In this document: positions 16,287 to 23,331 of the stretch, in pieces
Layout of the letters: each line of letters opens with the position of its first letter
Numbering within the stretch: position 1 is the stretch's first letter
Assembly (NCBI GenBank): GCA_964630925.1
Contig: CAZVZK010000105.1
Location: 1 to 35,029, forward strand
From: RGDT01 sp964630925
Lineage (GTDB): Bacteria; Planctomycetota; Planctomycetia; Gemmatales; Gemmataceae
DNA: 35,029 nt
Reading direction: 5' to 3'
Made by a program: the position numbers and the translations under genes
Notes under the pieces: model-generated
What the model saw: only the letters and a program-made list of their open reading frames with translations
Database searches by the model: none
Told to the model about the DNA's origin: nothing

Positions 16287-17081
16287 TCAGTCGTTGCTGC
16301 GGATCTTGGCCAGCAGACGCAGGATCTCCAGGTACAGCCAGACGATGGTCAGCAGCAGGCCGAAGCCGAGGTACCACTCGAACCAGCGCGGCGCGCCGGC
16401 GTCCCGCGCGTCGACGATGGCCTGGAAGTCGAGGGCGAAGTTCAGCGTCGCCACGATGCAGATCACGACGCTGATCCCGATGCCGACCCAGCCGGTCTCG
16501 TAAAGGAACGGCACGCGCCCGCCGAACGCCATCACCACGAGGGCCACGAGGTAGACCAGCGCGATGGCGCAGGTGGCGCCGATGACGACGGCCTTGAAGG
16601 TCTCCGTCACCTTGATGATGCCGGTGCCGTACAGGGCGAGGATGGCGAGCAGCGCGGCGAACGTGCCGCCCATCGCCTGCAGCGCGATGCCGGGGAACAT
16701 CGCCTCGAAGAACGTCGTGATGCCGCCGAGGGCCAGGCCCTCGAGGACGGCGTAGATCGGCGCGGTGACGGGGGCGTGGCGGGGGACGAAGATCGTCCAC
16801 AGCGCCATGACCAGCCCGCCGATGCATCCGGCGATCATGCACACGATGAGGCCATCGGGGGCCTGCCGCGTGGACAGGATCGTCGGGAGGTAGATGGCCA
16901 TCACCGTGATGGCGGACGCCATCAGGACGCCGAGGAGGATCAATGACTTGAGCGCCGCCCCCGGGATGGTGACGGTGTCGGGCGTGCGTTCCGAGGGGCC
17001 GAGGCGGCTGAGGCCGCCGAAGTTGAACGCCGGGTTACTGGTGCGGCTCTTGGCCGGCGGGTTTTGCAGCGCGGTGGACAT
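16287..17081 (-). CDS. Bax inhibitor-1 / YccA family membrane protein
   Basis: 264 aa; the ATG at 17081 follows GGAG at 9 nt. After a 45-residue hydrophilic N-terminus (NPAFNFGGLSRLG is typical of the bacterial BaxI_1 subfamily) there are seven membrane segments. The C-terminal segment IVDARDAGAPRWFEWYLGFGLLLTIVWLYLEILRLLA carries the conserved acid pair (Asp of DFQAIVDARD). Bacterial relatives such as YetJ are pH-dependent calcium leak channels; that role here is inferred from the family. TAGAAT on the minus strand (17138-17133) may be its -10. Confidence 0.88.
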   Translation of the reverse strand: MSTALQNPPAKSRTSNPAFNFGGLSRLGPSERTPDTVTIPGAALKSLILLGVLMASAITVMAIYLPTILSTRQAPDGLIVCMIAGCIGGLVMALWTIFVPRHAPVTAPIYAVLEGLALGGITTFFEAMFPGIALQAMGGTFAALLAILALYGTGIIKVTETFKAVVIGATCAIALVYLVALVVMAFGGRVPFLYETGWVGIGISVVICIVATLNFALDFQAIVDARDAGAPRWFEWYLGFGLLLTIVWLYLEILRLLAKIRSND

Positions 17082-17192
17082 GGGGATCGCTCCGAGGTGA
17101 GGTGCGGGGCGCGGCGCGCCCTCCATGTTGCTATTCTATCGGGGTGGCCGGTGATTTCATACGAGCATCCGGCCGGGATGCGAGGTTCCCCG

Positions 17193-17927
17193 ATGGATGG
17201 TTCGTGGTCGAGCGAGGTGATCGCCGGCCGCCCCGCCGACGTGTACGCCCCGCCGGGCCGGCCCCGGTTCGGCGTCCTGTTCCTTCACCCCGTGGGCCTG
17301 GAGACGCTCGCCGGCAACGCCGCGTACACGGCGGCCCTGGCCGCCGGCGGCCTGGCCTGCGTCTGCCCGCACGCGGGGCCGTCGTGGTGGGCCGACCGCG
17401 TCTGCCCGGCCTTCGACCCGGTGCTGACGCCCGAACGCCACCTCCTCGACAACGTGCTGCCTTACTTGGCGTCGCACTTGGGCCTGCGTCCGCCGGGGAT
17501 CGGCCTGCTGGGCATCAGCATGGGCGGGCAGGGGGCGCTGCGGCTTGCGTTCAAGCACCCGGCGACGTTCCCCGTCGCCGCCGGCGTGGCGTCGGCCATC
17601 GACTACCACGAGCGGTACGGACGGGGCACGCCGCTGGATGACATGTACGACAGCAAGGAGCAGGCGCGGCAGGACACGGCGACCCTGCACATCCACCCCG
17701 CGCACCACCCGCCGCACCTGTTCTTCTGCGTCGACCCGCTGGACCGCGAATGCTGGCGCGGCAACGACCGCCTGCACGAGAAGCTGGCGGCGCTGGGCGT
17801 GGAGCACGAGTGCGACCTGGCGACGCGGGCGGGCGGCCACTCGTGGGCGTACTTCGACGCGATGGCGGGCCGGGCGGTGCGTTTCGTGACGGCGGGGCTG
17901 GAGCAGCAAGCGCGGAGGCTGTTGTGA
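17193..17927 (+). CDS. Alpha/beta hydrolase, esterase-D-like
   Basis: 244 aa from the ATG at 17193 (GAGG 7 nt upstream); upstream in-frame ATGs at 17064 and 17178 lack an RBS. The core shows VLFLHPVGLET (oxyanion region), nucleophile elbow GISMGGQGALRL, a late acid (CVDPLDRECW) and the His of AGGHSWAYFDAMAG. This order fits carboxylesterases and S-formylglutathione hydrolases. Substrate unknown; no signal peptide, so cytoplasmic. Its stop overlaps the next start by 3 nt (GTGA), so it is co-translated with the lutA-like gene. Confidence 0.85.
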   Translation: MDGSWSSEVIAGRPADVYAPPGRPRFGVLFLHPVGLETLAGNAAYTAALAAGGLACVCPHAGPSWWADRVCPAFDPVLTPERHLLDNVLPYLASHLGLRPPGIGLLGISMGGQGALRLAFKHPATFPVAAGVASAIDYHERYGRGTPLDDMYDSKEQARQDTATLHIHPAHHPPHLFFCVDPLDRECWRGNDRLHEKLAALGVEHECDLATRAGGHSWAYFDAMAGRAVRFVTAGLEQQARRLL

Positions 17928-18643
17928 GGGCGTCGCTTCTGGTGACCTGTCTGGGCGACGTGCTGTTCCCGCGCGTCGGCGTGGCGACGGTCAACCTCCT
18001 CCGCCGCCTGGGCGTCGAGGTCGATTTCCCGGCGGCGCAGACGTGCTGCGGCCAGCCCCACTTCAACAGCGGCTTCCACGACGAGGCACGCGCTCTGGCG
18101 CGGCACACCATCACCGCGTTCGCGAAGAGTGAACGGGTCGTGGTGCCGTCGGGTAGCTGCGCCGCGATGGTGAAGCTCGAATTCCCCGAGCTGTTCCACG
18201 GCGACCCGACGTGGCATGCGCGGGCGCTGGACCTCGCGCGGCGGACGCACGAGCTGTCGGACTTCCTCCTCAACGTGCTAAAGGTGGAGGACGTGGGCGC
18301 CAACTACCCCATCCGCGCGACGTACCACATGGCCTGCCACCTGCGCGGCCTGGGGCTGATGCAGGAGCCGCTGCGTCTGCTGCGGCGGGTGCGTGGGCTG
18401 ACGCTGCTGGATCTGGAGAGGGCCGACGAGTGCTGCGGCTTCGGCGGCTCGTTCTCGGTGCGTTACCCGCTCATCAGCGGGGCGATGGTGGAGGACAAGT
18501 GCCGCTTCATCGAACAGACGGGCGCCGAGGCGGTGATCGCGACGGACGCCGGCTGCCTGATGAACATGGGCGGGTGCCTGCGTCGGCGGTCGCCGGCGGT
18601 GCGGACGCTGCACCTGGCGGAGGTGCTGGAGCGGACCGATTGA
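17924..18643 (+). CDS. lutA: LutA/YkgE-type Fe-S oxidoreductase subunit
   Basis: 239 aa, the same length as E. coli YkgE. The GTG start at 17924 follows GGAGG by 6 nt. Two cysteine-rich CCG domains are visible: TCCGQPHFNSG (residues about 34-44) and ADECCGFGGSFSV (about 163-175), plus VPSGSCAAM and TDAGCLMNMGG, each with the conserved Cys. In the lactate utilisation complex LutABC this subunit carries electrons from L-lactate oxidation; LutB and LutC are not in the window, so the partner here is unknown. The TGA stop overlaps the -35 of the next gene's promoter. Confidence 0.9.
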   Translation: MRASLLVTCLGDVLFPRVGVATVNLLRRLGVEVDFPAAQTCCGQPHFNSGFHDEARALARHTITAFAKSERVVVPSGSCAAMVKLEFPELFHGDPTWHARALDLARRTHELSDFLLNVLKVEDVGANYPIRATYHMACHLRGLGLMQEPLRLLRRVRGLTLLDLERADECCGFGGSFSVRYPLISGAMVEDKCRFIEQTGAEAVIATDAGCLMNMGGCLRRRSPAVRTLHLAEVLERTD

Positions 18644-18666
18644 CCGGGGCCGGGGTTGGGTAGGAT
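18640..18666 (+). promoter_or_regulatory. Promoter copy 1 for a GspG-like gene
   Basis: TTGACC (18640-18645), 15-bp spacer, TAGGAT (18661-18666). First of four related promoters in front of GspG-like genes; the spacer is one base shorter than in the others. Confidence 0.5.
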
Positions 18667-18697
18667 GAGGCCATCGGACGACACGAGGAGGTGCCCC

Positions 18698-19033
18698 ATG
18701 CGTGCGGCCTGGATCTGCGGCGTGGCGCTGCTGGTGGCCGGGTGCGATCCACCCGGCGGAAAGGTTGGCGAAGCAAAGTCACGTGCACTGGACATCGCGC
18801 GCTACACGGAGAGGTTCCGCGTCAAGTACGGCCGCTATCCCGCATCCCTCGACGACCTCACCAGGTCGCAAGCCGAGGACGACCTCCCGTTCATGGCGCC
18901 CGAGCACATCCGCGACCCGTGGGGCAAGAAGTTCATGTTCAGGGTCGAAGAGGACAACGGCGGCGAGCATGTCGTCGTCTACACCATCTCCCCGCGCGGC
19001 CATGCGATCAGCGGCACGGCGGGCAAGAGATGA
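18698..19033 (+). CDS. GspG-like domain lipoprotein, copy 1
   Basis: 111 aa; the ATG follows AGGAGGTG by 5 nt. Lipobox LLVAGC gives a mature lipidated Cys17. The rest is the C-terminal beta domain of type II secretion major pseudopilin: RYTERFRVKYGRYPASLDDL, then IRDPWGKKFMFRVEE and YTISPRGHAIS. The hydrophobic N-terminal methylation helix of true pseudopilins is replaced by the lipoprotein signal, so it cannot assemble into a pseudopilus in the normal way. Its first residues (MRAAWICGVALLVAGC) are nearly the same as those of copy 3 at 20901. Function unknown. Confidence 0.8.
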   Translation: MRAAWICGVALLVAGCDPPGGKVGEAKSRALDIARYTERFRVKYGRYPASLDDLTRSQAEDDLPFMAPEHIRDPWGKKFMFRVEEDNGGEHVVVYTISPRGHAISGTAGKR

Positions 19034-19059
19034 GCCGCGCCGCGAAGGTGTCCTGCCGA

Positions 19060-19087
19060 TTGACTGCCCTCCGGCGTGCGGTAGGAT
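19060..19087 (+). promoter_or_regulatory. Promoter copy 2 for a GspG-like gene
   Basis: TTGACT (19060-19065), 16-bp spacer ending CCGGCGTGCGG, TAGGAT (19082-19087). The second half of the spacer and the following GAGGCCATC are shared with copies 3 and 4. Confidence 0.55.
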
Positions 19088-19118
19088 GAGGCCATCCTCC
19101 GCCCCCGAGGCCTCTCCC

Positions 19119-19781
19119 ATGAAACCGTCGTATCTCTGCTTGTTGCTCTCCGCCGGCCTGGCTCACGCCGCCGATGAGCCGACGAAGCTCGGGGACGAGC
19201 TGGCCGCGTTCTCTGAGAAACTGCTCGCGGCCGTCAAGCCGATCAAGGACGAGAAGACGGCGAAGGCGGCGCTGCCGACGCTGGACGAGCTGGCCCCGGC
19301 CCAGGCCAAACTCATGAAGGCGCTGCGGGCGCTGCCCAGGGAGAAGGCCCTCGGCGTGGCGAAGAAGGCGGAGGCGGCCATGAAGGCCGCCGGCGAGGAG
19401 ATGACGCGCGTCGAGCGCCTGCCCGCGGCCTACGCCGTCCTCAAGGGCAACGCCATCGTCAAGGCCCGCCGCGAGGCCAACGAGGCCGTCGCGCGGATCC
19501 GGGCGAAGGACCTCGCGGCGAAGGCCGAGATCTACTACATCAAGCACGCCAGCTACCCGGCCTCCATCGACGCCCTTGCCGAGAAGCAGCCCGACGGCGG
19601 CGAGCCGCTGGTGCCGAGGGAGGCGCTCCTCGACCCGTGGGGCGCGAAGTACAAGTTCGCCGTCGAGGTGGACGGCAAGGGCGTGGAGCGGGTCGTGGTG
19701 TCCACGACGCCGCCCGGCGGGAAGAGGGTCACGAACCTGGACGCGGTCGGCCCGGCGAAGATCCTCCCGCCGAAGGATTGA
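19119..19781 (+). CDS. Secreted helical protein with GspG-like C-terminal domain
   Basis: 220 aa; ATG at 19119 with GAGG about 9 nt upstream. A Sec signal (MKPSYLCLLLSAGLAHA) is followed by a helical, Ala/Lys/Glu-rich segment (residues 20-130), then the GspG-type domain: AEIYYIKHASYPASIDAL, LLDPWGAKYKFAVE. Same module as the lipoproteins at 18698 and 20901, but fused to a coiled-coil spacer instead of a lipid anchor. It converges on the HNH gene at 19837 with 55 bp between stops. Confidence 0.78.
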   Translation: MKPSYLCLLLSAGLAHAADEPTKLGDELAAFSEKLLAAVKPIKDEKTAKAALPTLDELAPAQAKLMKALRALPREKALGVAKKAEAAMKAAGEEMTRVERLPAAYAVLKGNAIVKARREANEAVARIRAKDLAAKAEIYYIKHASYPASIDALAEKQPDGGEPLVPREALLDPWGAKYKFAVEVDGKGVERVVVSTTPPGGKRVTNLDAVGPAKILPPKD

Positions 19782-19836
19782 CCGCGTCGGAGGAACGCAC
19801 GGGCGGGCCGACGGACGCGGGCCGGTGATGGCGGCG

Positions 19837-20463
19837 TCAGTAGACGGCGGGCAGCTCGCCGCGGGAGCGGCGTGCGTGGTGGGAGGTGTGGAGGCCGGCG
19901 GGCAGCGCGTTGCCGCCCGGCGGGCGGAGGGCCGCCAGGTCGGGCAGGTCGTCGGGGTAGCCGAACCACGCCGACAGGTCCGCCTCACGGTCCTTGCGGG
20001 CGCGGAGGAGGCGTTCCAACTGCCGGACCATCGTGACGCGGATCCTCACCTGGGCTGTGCTGTTGAGGGCGAGCGCCTTGATGACCTCCTTGCCTTCGGC
20101 GGTGACCCCCTCGACCAGGCCGTCGTCACCCGCCCTGAGCAGCGTCCCGTAGGCGACGGCGCACGGGTCCGGTACCTTCTCCGCTCGGCGGGCCGAGTTG
20201 CACCCGACGCAGGCGTAGACGAGGTTCGTGTAGTCGCACACCCGGCCTGGCGCGGCCGACACCGGGGCAAGATGATCGACGGAGAAGGCCGCGTCGCGCA
20301 ATGGATGCCACGACTCGCGCACGAGGCAATAGACGCAGCGGAAGCCGAACTCATCCCGCAGCCACGGCTTGTACGAGCCGTAGTCCGTGTAGCCCGCCGG
20401 GGCGTGCCGGCGGGTGTGCGGTGTCCCGGGGTGGGCGAAGAGGTTGCTGGCGGTCAGGGTCAC
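19837..20463 (-). CDS. HNH endonuclease, copy A (intact)
   Basis: 208 aa from a GTG whose GTGA overlaps the stop of the upstream small gene. The HNH/ribbon signature is clear: Cys43-x2-Cys46 (CVYC), SVDHLAP with Asp63-His64, Asn80 (YTNLVYAC) and Cys85-x2-Cys88 (CVGC), followed by N-S-A-R-R. The ribbon should bind zinc and the DH pair the catalytic metal. A C-terminal helical part (LLRARKD, LSAWFGYPDDLPDLAALRPPGG) and a conserved tail HHARRSRGELPAVY follow. Targets are unknown: McrA-like, homing-like or phage-defence nucleases are all possible. A second, frameshifted copy lies 1.4 kb to the right. Confidence 0.85.
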   Translation of the reverse strand: MTLTASNLFAHPGTPHTRRHAPAGYTDYGSYKPWLRDEFGFRCVYCLVRESWHPLRDAAFSVDHLAPVSAAPGRVCDYTNLVYACVGCNSARRAEKVPDPCAVAYGTLLRAGDDGLVEGVTAEGKEVIKALALNSTAQVRIRVTMVRQLERLLRARKDREADLSAWFGYPDDLPDLAALRPPGGNALPAGLHTSHHARRSRGELPAVY

Positions 20464-20783
20464 TTGGGCTGGCCCTCGGCCTCCCACTCGTCGGCGAGCT
20501 TCTCCAGCGCGGCGAGCATTGCCTCGGGCACCGGGAAGAGCTTGTCTCGGATCGCCTCGAATTCCGCTTGAAGGCCGGCCAGCTCCTCCTCCTCCGCGCG
20601 GGACAGGCCCCCGCCGTGGAACTCCTTCTTGATCAGCTCATGACGGCGGCGGTTGCGTGCGTCGAGGTCGAGCGCGTCATCGGCTTCCGGGCCGGGCGCG
20701 GGCGTGTCCTCGCGGCCGCCGGCGTCCGCGCCCTTGTCGTCGCGGCCAAACTTGAGCAGCGGGATGTCGTGCCTTCCGCGCAT
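20460..20783 (-). CDS. Small charged protein paired with HNH, copy A
   Basis: 107 aa; ATG at 20783, GGAGGT 5 nt upstream. The N-terminus MRGRHDIP.LK.GRDDKGADAG is shared almost unchanged with copy B and looks disordered. After a variable acidic linker comes a helical hairpin (HELIKKEFHGGGLSRAEEEEL.GLQAEFEAIRDKL) and a last helix (AALEKLADEWEAE). It ends inside the HNH start (GTGA), so the two are translated together. It could be an immunity, adaptor or regulator protein for the nuclease. No DNA-binding motif is evident and no family is recognised. Confidence 0.7.
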   Translation of the reverse strand: MRGRHDIPLLKFGRDDKGADAGGREDTPAPGPEADDALDLDARNRRRHELIKKEFHGGGLSRAEEEELAGLQAEFEAIRDKLFPVPEAMLAALEKLADEWEAEGQPK

Positions 20784-20811
20784 GTGCCACCTCCACGTCC
20801 GGCGCAGCCCC

Positions 20812-20840
20812 ATCCTACCACGCGGCGGACGCCGCCGCAA
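20812..20840 (-). promoter_or_regulatory. Promoter and operator-like palindrome of the small-HNH unit A
   Basis: Minus strand: TTGCGG (20840-20835), 17-bp spacer, TAGGAT (20817-20812) with TGG just before it. Between and overlapping the boxes is a perfect inverted repeat, GCGGCGG-ACG-CCGCCGC (20822-20838), placed where a repressor would bind. Confidence 0.55.
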
Positions 20841-20868
20841 TTGACGCCACCCCGGCGTGCGGTAGGAT
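20841..20868 (+). promoter_or_regulatory. Promoter copy 3 for a GspG-like gene
   Basis: TTGACG (20841-20846), 16-bp spacer, TAGGAT (20863-20868). Its -35 directly abuts the -35 of the leftward promoter, so the two polymerase sites cannot be filled independently. Confidence 0.6.
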
Positions 20869-20900
20869 GAGGCCATCCTTCGCCCCGAAGAGGCGGCCCC

Positions 20901-21242
20901 ATGCGTGCGGCCTGGATCTGCGGCGTGACGCTGCTCGTGATCGGGTGCGAAACCGGTCCGGGTGGGAATGTGGGCTTCGCCATCACCAGGGCCAAAGACA
21001 TCGCCGTCAAGGTCGAGGCCTTCCGTCTAACTCAGGGCCGCTACCCTGCTTCCATCGAAGACCTCATCAAGGAGAAACCCGACGGCAGCCAGCCCCTGCT
21101 GCCCGACGAGGCGGTCCGCGACCCGTGGGGCAAGACATTCCAGCTCAAGATCGAGAAGGACGCCAACGGGGTCGAGCGTGTCGAGGTCTTCACGCTCGGC
21201 CCGCGCGGCCAGCGGATCAGCAATCTGACGGGCGCGGGATGA
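20901..21242 (+). CDS. GspG-like domain lipoprotein, copy 3
   Basis: 113 aa. Lipobox LLVIGC (Cys17), then the pseudopilin-type domain: AKDIAVKVEAFRLTQGRYPA, SIEDLIKEKPDG, VRDPWGKTFQLKIE and VFTLGPRGQRISNL. Closely related to the copy at 18698 and to the C-terminus of the 19119 protein (both share YPASI/L, KPDG/QPDG, DPWG). It converges on HNH copy B with 9 bp between stops. Intact; function unknown. Confidence 0.82.
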   Translation: MRAAWICGVTLLVIGCETGPGGNVGFAITRAKDIAVKVEAFRLTQGRYPASIEDLIKEKPDGSQPLLPDEAVRDPWGKTFQLKIEKDANGVERVEVFTLGPRGQRISNLTGAG

Positions 21243-21251
21243 GCCTTGGCG

Positions 21252-21879
21252 TCAGTAGACGGCGGGCAGCTCGCCGCGGGAGCGGCGTGCGTGGTGGGAG
21301 GTGTCGATGCCTGCGGGCAGCGTGTTGCCGCCCGGCGGGCGGAGGGACGCCAGGTCGGGCAGGTCGTCGGGGTAGCCGAACCACGCCGACAGGTCCACCT
21401 CCCTGTCCTTGCGGGCGCGGAGGAGCCGTGCGAGAAGCAACGGCATCCGGACCCGCATCTCCACCAGCTCCGGACGGTTGAGCGCGGCTGCCTCGATCAG
21501 GCGTGCCCCCGGCGGGCGTCAGCCCCTCGACGAGGCCGCCAGAAATGGGACGCAGGTGGTCGGCGTAGGCGGCCGCGCAGGGGTCGGGGATCGGGCGGTC
21601 CTTGCGGCAGCCGTTGCACAGGACGCAGGCGTAAATCAGATTGCTGTACTCGCAGATACGGTGGGGAGAGGTTGACCGCGGATCGACGTGATCTACCGAG
21701 AAGGCGGCCTCCCCGGAGGGGTACCAGCGTTCGCGCATGAGACAGTACACGCACCGGAAGCCGAACTCATCACGCAGCCACGGCTTGTACGAGGTGTAGT
21801 CCGTATAGCCCTCCGGGCCGTGCCGGCGGACGTGTGGCCTGTTCGGATAGGCGAAGAGGGAGTCGGGCGCGAATGTCAC
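21252..21879 (-). pseudogene. HNH endonuclease, copy B (frameshifted)
   Basis: Starts with GTG at 21879, overlapping the upstream stop as in copy A. The HNH part is intact: CVYC, SVDHVDP, EYSNLIYAC, CVLCN. After GLVEGLTPAG the frame is lost; the rest of the homologous protein (RLLRARKD, LSAWFGYPDDLPDL, HHARRSRGELPAVY) continues in another frame to a stop at 21252. Removing one base from the C5 run at 21506-21510 restores the frame (AGARLIEAAALNRPELVEMR). As written, translation continues in the wrong frame to 21217. It may be a recent mutation, a phase-variable tract or a sequencing error. The nuclease core itself would still be made. Confidence 0.75.
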
Positions 21880-22181
21880 CGTGGCACGCCCTCCTCATCC
21901 AACCTCCGCTCGAACTCCGTCAGCCGGGCGAGCATCTCCCGTTCATATGGGTGCCGTGCCTGCAACAGCTCGTCCACACGCACTTGCAGGGTCGCCAGCT
22001 CGGCCTCCTCCGCGGCCGAGAGCGTCCCTTCCCGGTACCGCTTGTCGATTAGATCCAGCCGCCGGGAGTTCACCGAGTCGAATTGGTCATCCGGCGTCGG
22101 CGCGTCGGCGCGTGGCCCCGCGTCCGCGCCCTTGTCGTCGCGGCCGAGTTTGAGCGGCGGGATGTCGTGCCTTCCGCGCAT
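21876..22181 (-). CDS. Small charged protein paired with HNH, copy B
   Basis: 101 aa; ATG at 22181 with the same GGAGGT RBS, inside the 112-bp perfect repeat. Residues 1-22 match copy A at nearly every position. The remainder has diverged in sequence but keeps the pattern LIDKRYREGTLSAAEEAEL.TLQ plus a terminal helix. Overlaps the HNH copy B start by 4 nt. Its preservation beside a frameshifted nuclease could mean it still has a job, for example as an antidote or regulator. Confidence 0.7.
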   Translation of the reverse strand: MRGRHDIPPLKLGRDDKGADAGPRADAPTPDDQFDSVNSRRLDLIDKRYREGTLSAAEEAELATLQVRVDELLQARHPYEREMLARLTEFERRLDEEGVPR

Positions 22182-22209
22182 GTGCCACCTCCACGTCCGG
22201 CGCAGCCCC

Positions 22210-22238
22210 ATCCTACCACGCGGCGGACGCCGCCGCAA
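22210..22238 (-). promoter_or_regulatory. Promoter and operator-like palindrome of the small-HNH unit B
   Basis: Same boxes as in copy A: TTGCGG (22238-22233), 17 bp, TAGGAT (22215-22210), with the 7-3-7 palindrome at 22220-22236. Confidence 0.55.
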
Positions 22239-22266
22239 TTGACGCCACCCCGGCGTGCGGTAGGAT
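22239..22266 (+). promoter_or_regulatory. Promoter copy 4, now in front of EamA gene
   Basis: TTGACG (22239-22244), 16-bp spacer, TAGGAT (22261-22266). It formerly served a lipoprotein gene and now reads through its remnant into the EamA transporter. Confidence 0.55.
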
Positions 22267-22297
22267 GACGCCATCCCTCGCCCCGAGGAGGCGGCCC

Positions 22298-22369
22298 GTG
22301 CGTGCGGCCTGTGTCTGCGGCGTGACGGTGGCCTTCACCGGCCGTGACAGCTACACGGGCGCCAGATGA
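22298..22369 (+). pseudogene. Internally deleted GspG-like lipoprotein remnant
   Basis: A 23-codon frame starting GTG CGT GCG GCC (VRAACVCGVTVAF) matches the signal-peptide start of the lipoproteins at 18698 and 20901 (MRAAWICGVTLL), and ends TGAR-stop where copy 3 ends TGAG-stop. The lipobox Cys and whole GspG domain are gone. Its TGA overlaps the EamA start (ATGA), so it may now act as a leader peptide for translational coupling. Confidence 0.55.
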
Positions 22370-23331
22370 ATCACGCCTCCTGGATGCTCGTCGCCGTCAC
22401 CGCCCTGTGGGGCTTCTCCTTCACCTGGACGAAGGCCTGGCAGGACGCCGCCGAGAAGACCCTCCCCTGCCCCGGCGGCGAGCTGCTCTCCGCCCTCACC
22501 CTCATCGCCCTCCGCATGCCCCTCGCCCTGCTCATGCTCGGCGTCGCCCGGCCTTCCCTCGTCCTCAACCCCACACGCAAGGAGCTGTCCGGCGGCGTCG
22601 TCCTCGGCCTCGTCTTCCTCTCCGGCTTCATCCTCCAGACGTGGGCCCTCGCCGGCACCACGCCCGCCCTGTCCGGCTTCTTCACCTCCCTGTGCAGCGT
22701 CTGGGTGCCGTTCCTCGCCCTCGCCCTCGGGGATCGCGTCCGCCTGCCGACCGTCGTCGGCCTCGCCGTGGCCGCCGCCGGCTGCGCCGCCCTCGTCTGG
22801 ACCGACGACAAGGGCTGGAAGTTCGGCTGGGGTGAGTGGCTCACCGCCGCCGCCTCCGTCATCTTCGCCGTCCAGCTGATGATGCTCGACCGCATCGGCA
22901 AGGGGCTCGAGCCGGCCCACCTCTCCGCCGGCTTCTTCGCCGCCATCGGCGGCGGCGCCTTCGTCGGCGCGGTGCTGGTGGCGGCGGCCGGCCCCGGCCT
23001 CGGGGCTTGGCTCGCCTGGGCTGGGCGGATGCTGGCCTTGCCGTGGATGGCCGTCTACGTCCTGAGCCTGGCGTCTTTCCCGACCGTGCTGGCCTTCCAC
23101 TGGATGAATGAGTTCCAGCCCAAGGTGGACCCCTCCAGGGCCGCCCTGATCTACCTCCTGGAGCCCGTCTTCACCGCCGTCGTGAGCGTCATCTCCGGCT
23201 ACGACGAGATTACATATCCCCTTGTCTTGGGCGGACTTCTGATCCTCGCCGGGAACGCCGTCGTCGCCCTCGGCGAGGCCAGGAGCGGACGCATCCCTCA
23301 CCCGCCGGACGCCCCTCCTGCGGGGGGGTGA
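22366..23331 (+). CDS. EamA (DMT superfamily) transporter
   Basis: 321 aa with ten predicted membrane helices in two EamA repeats. Repeat 1 begins ASWMLVAVTALWGFSFTWTKAW; repeat 2 begins near WGEWLTAAASVIFAVQLMMLDRI; the last helix pair (AALIYLLEPVFTAVVSVISGY, LVLGGLLILAGNAVVALGE) is the conserved DMT ending. It probably exports a small metabolite in the inner membrane; substrate not predictable. The ATG at 22366 overlaps the stop of the lipoprotein remnant and has no good SD of its own, which supports coupling to that short frame. Confidence 0.88.
   Translation: MNHASWMLVAVTALWGFSFTWTKAWQDAAEKTLPCPGGELLSALTLIALRMPLALLMLGVARPSLVLNPTRKELSGGVVLGLVFLSGFILQTWALAGTTPALSGFFTSLCSVWVPFLALALGDRVRLPTVVGLAVAAAGCAALVWTDDKGWKFGWGEWLTAAASVIFAVQLMMLDRIGKGLEPAHLSAGFFAAIGGGAFVGAVLVAAAGPGLGAWLAWAGRMLALPWMAVYVLSLASFPTVLAFHWMNEFQPKVDPSRAALIYLLEPVFTAVVSVISGYDEITYPLVLGGLLILAGNAVVALGEARSGRIPHPPDAPPAGG

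Larger units (their letters stand above)
20759..20870. repeat. 112-bp perfect repeat, copy A (divergent promoter)
   Basis: Identical at every base to 22157-22268. It spans the start and RBS of the small HNH-partner gene, its promoter, a 7-3-7 inverted repeat and the promoter of the rightward GspG-like lipoprotein gene. Confidence 0.9.
22157..22268. repeat. 112-bp perfect repeat, copy B (divergent promoter)
   Basis: Identical to 20759-20870 (offset 1398). Beyond 22268 the copies differ by scattered substitutions and then by deletion of most of the lipoprotein gene. Confidence 0.9.

Noticed and set aside
16035..16842. N-terminal extension of the sigma54 activator to 16842
   Set aside because: The extension would cross three hairpins and the antisense of the BI-1 gene; the ATG at 16035 has an RBS and leads straight into the FHA domain.
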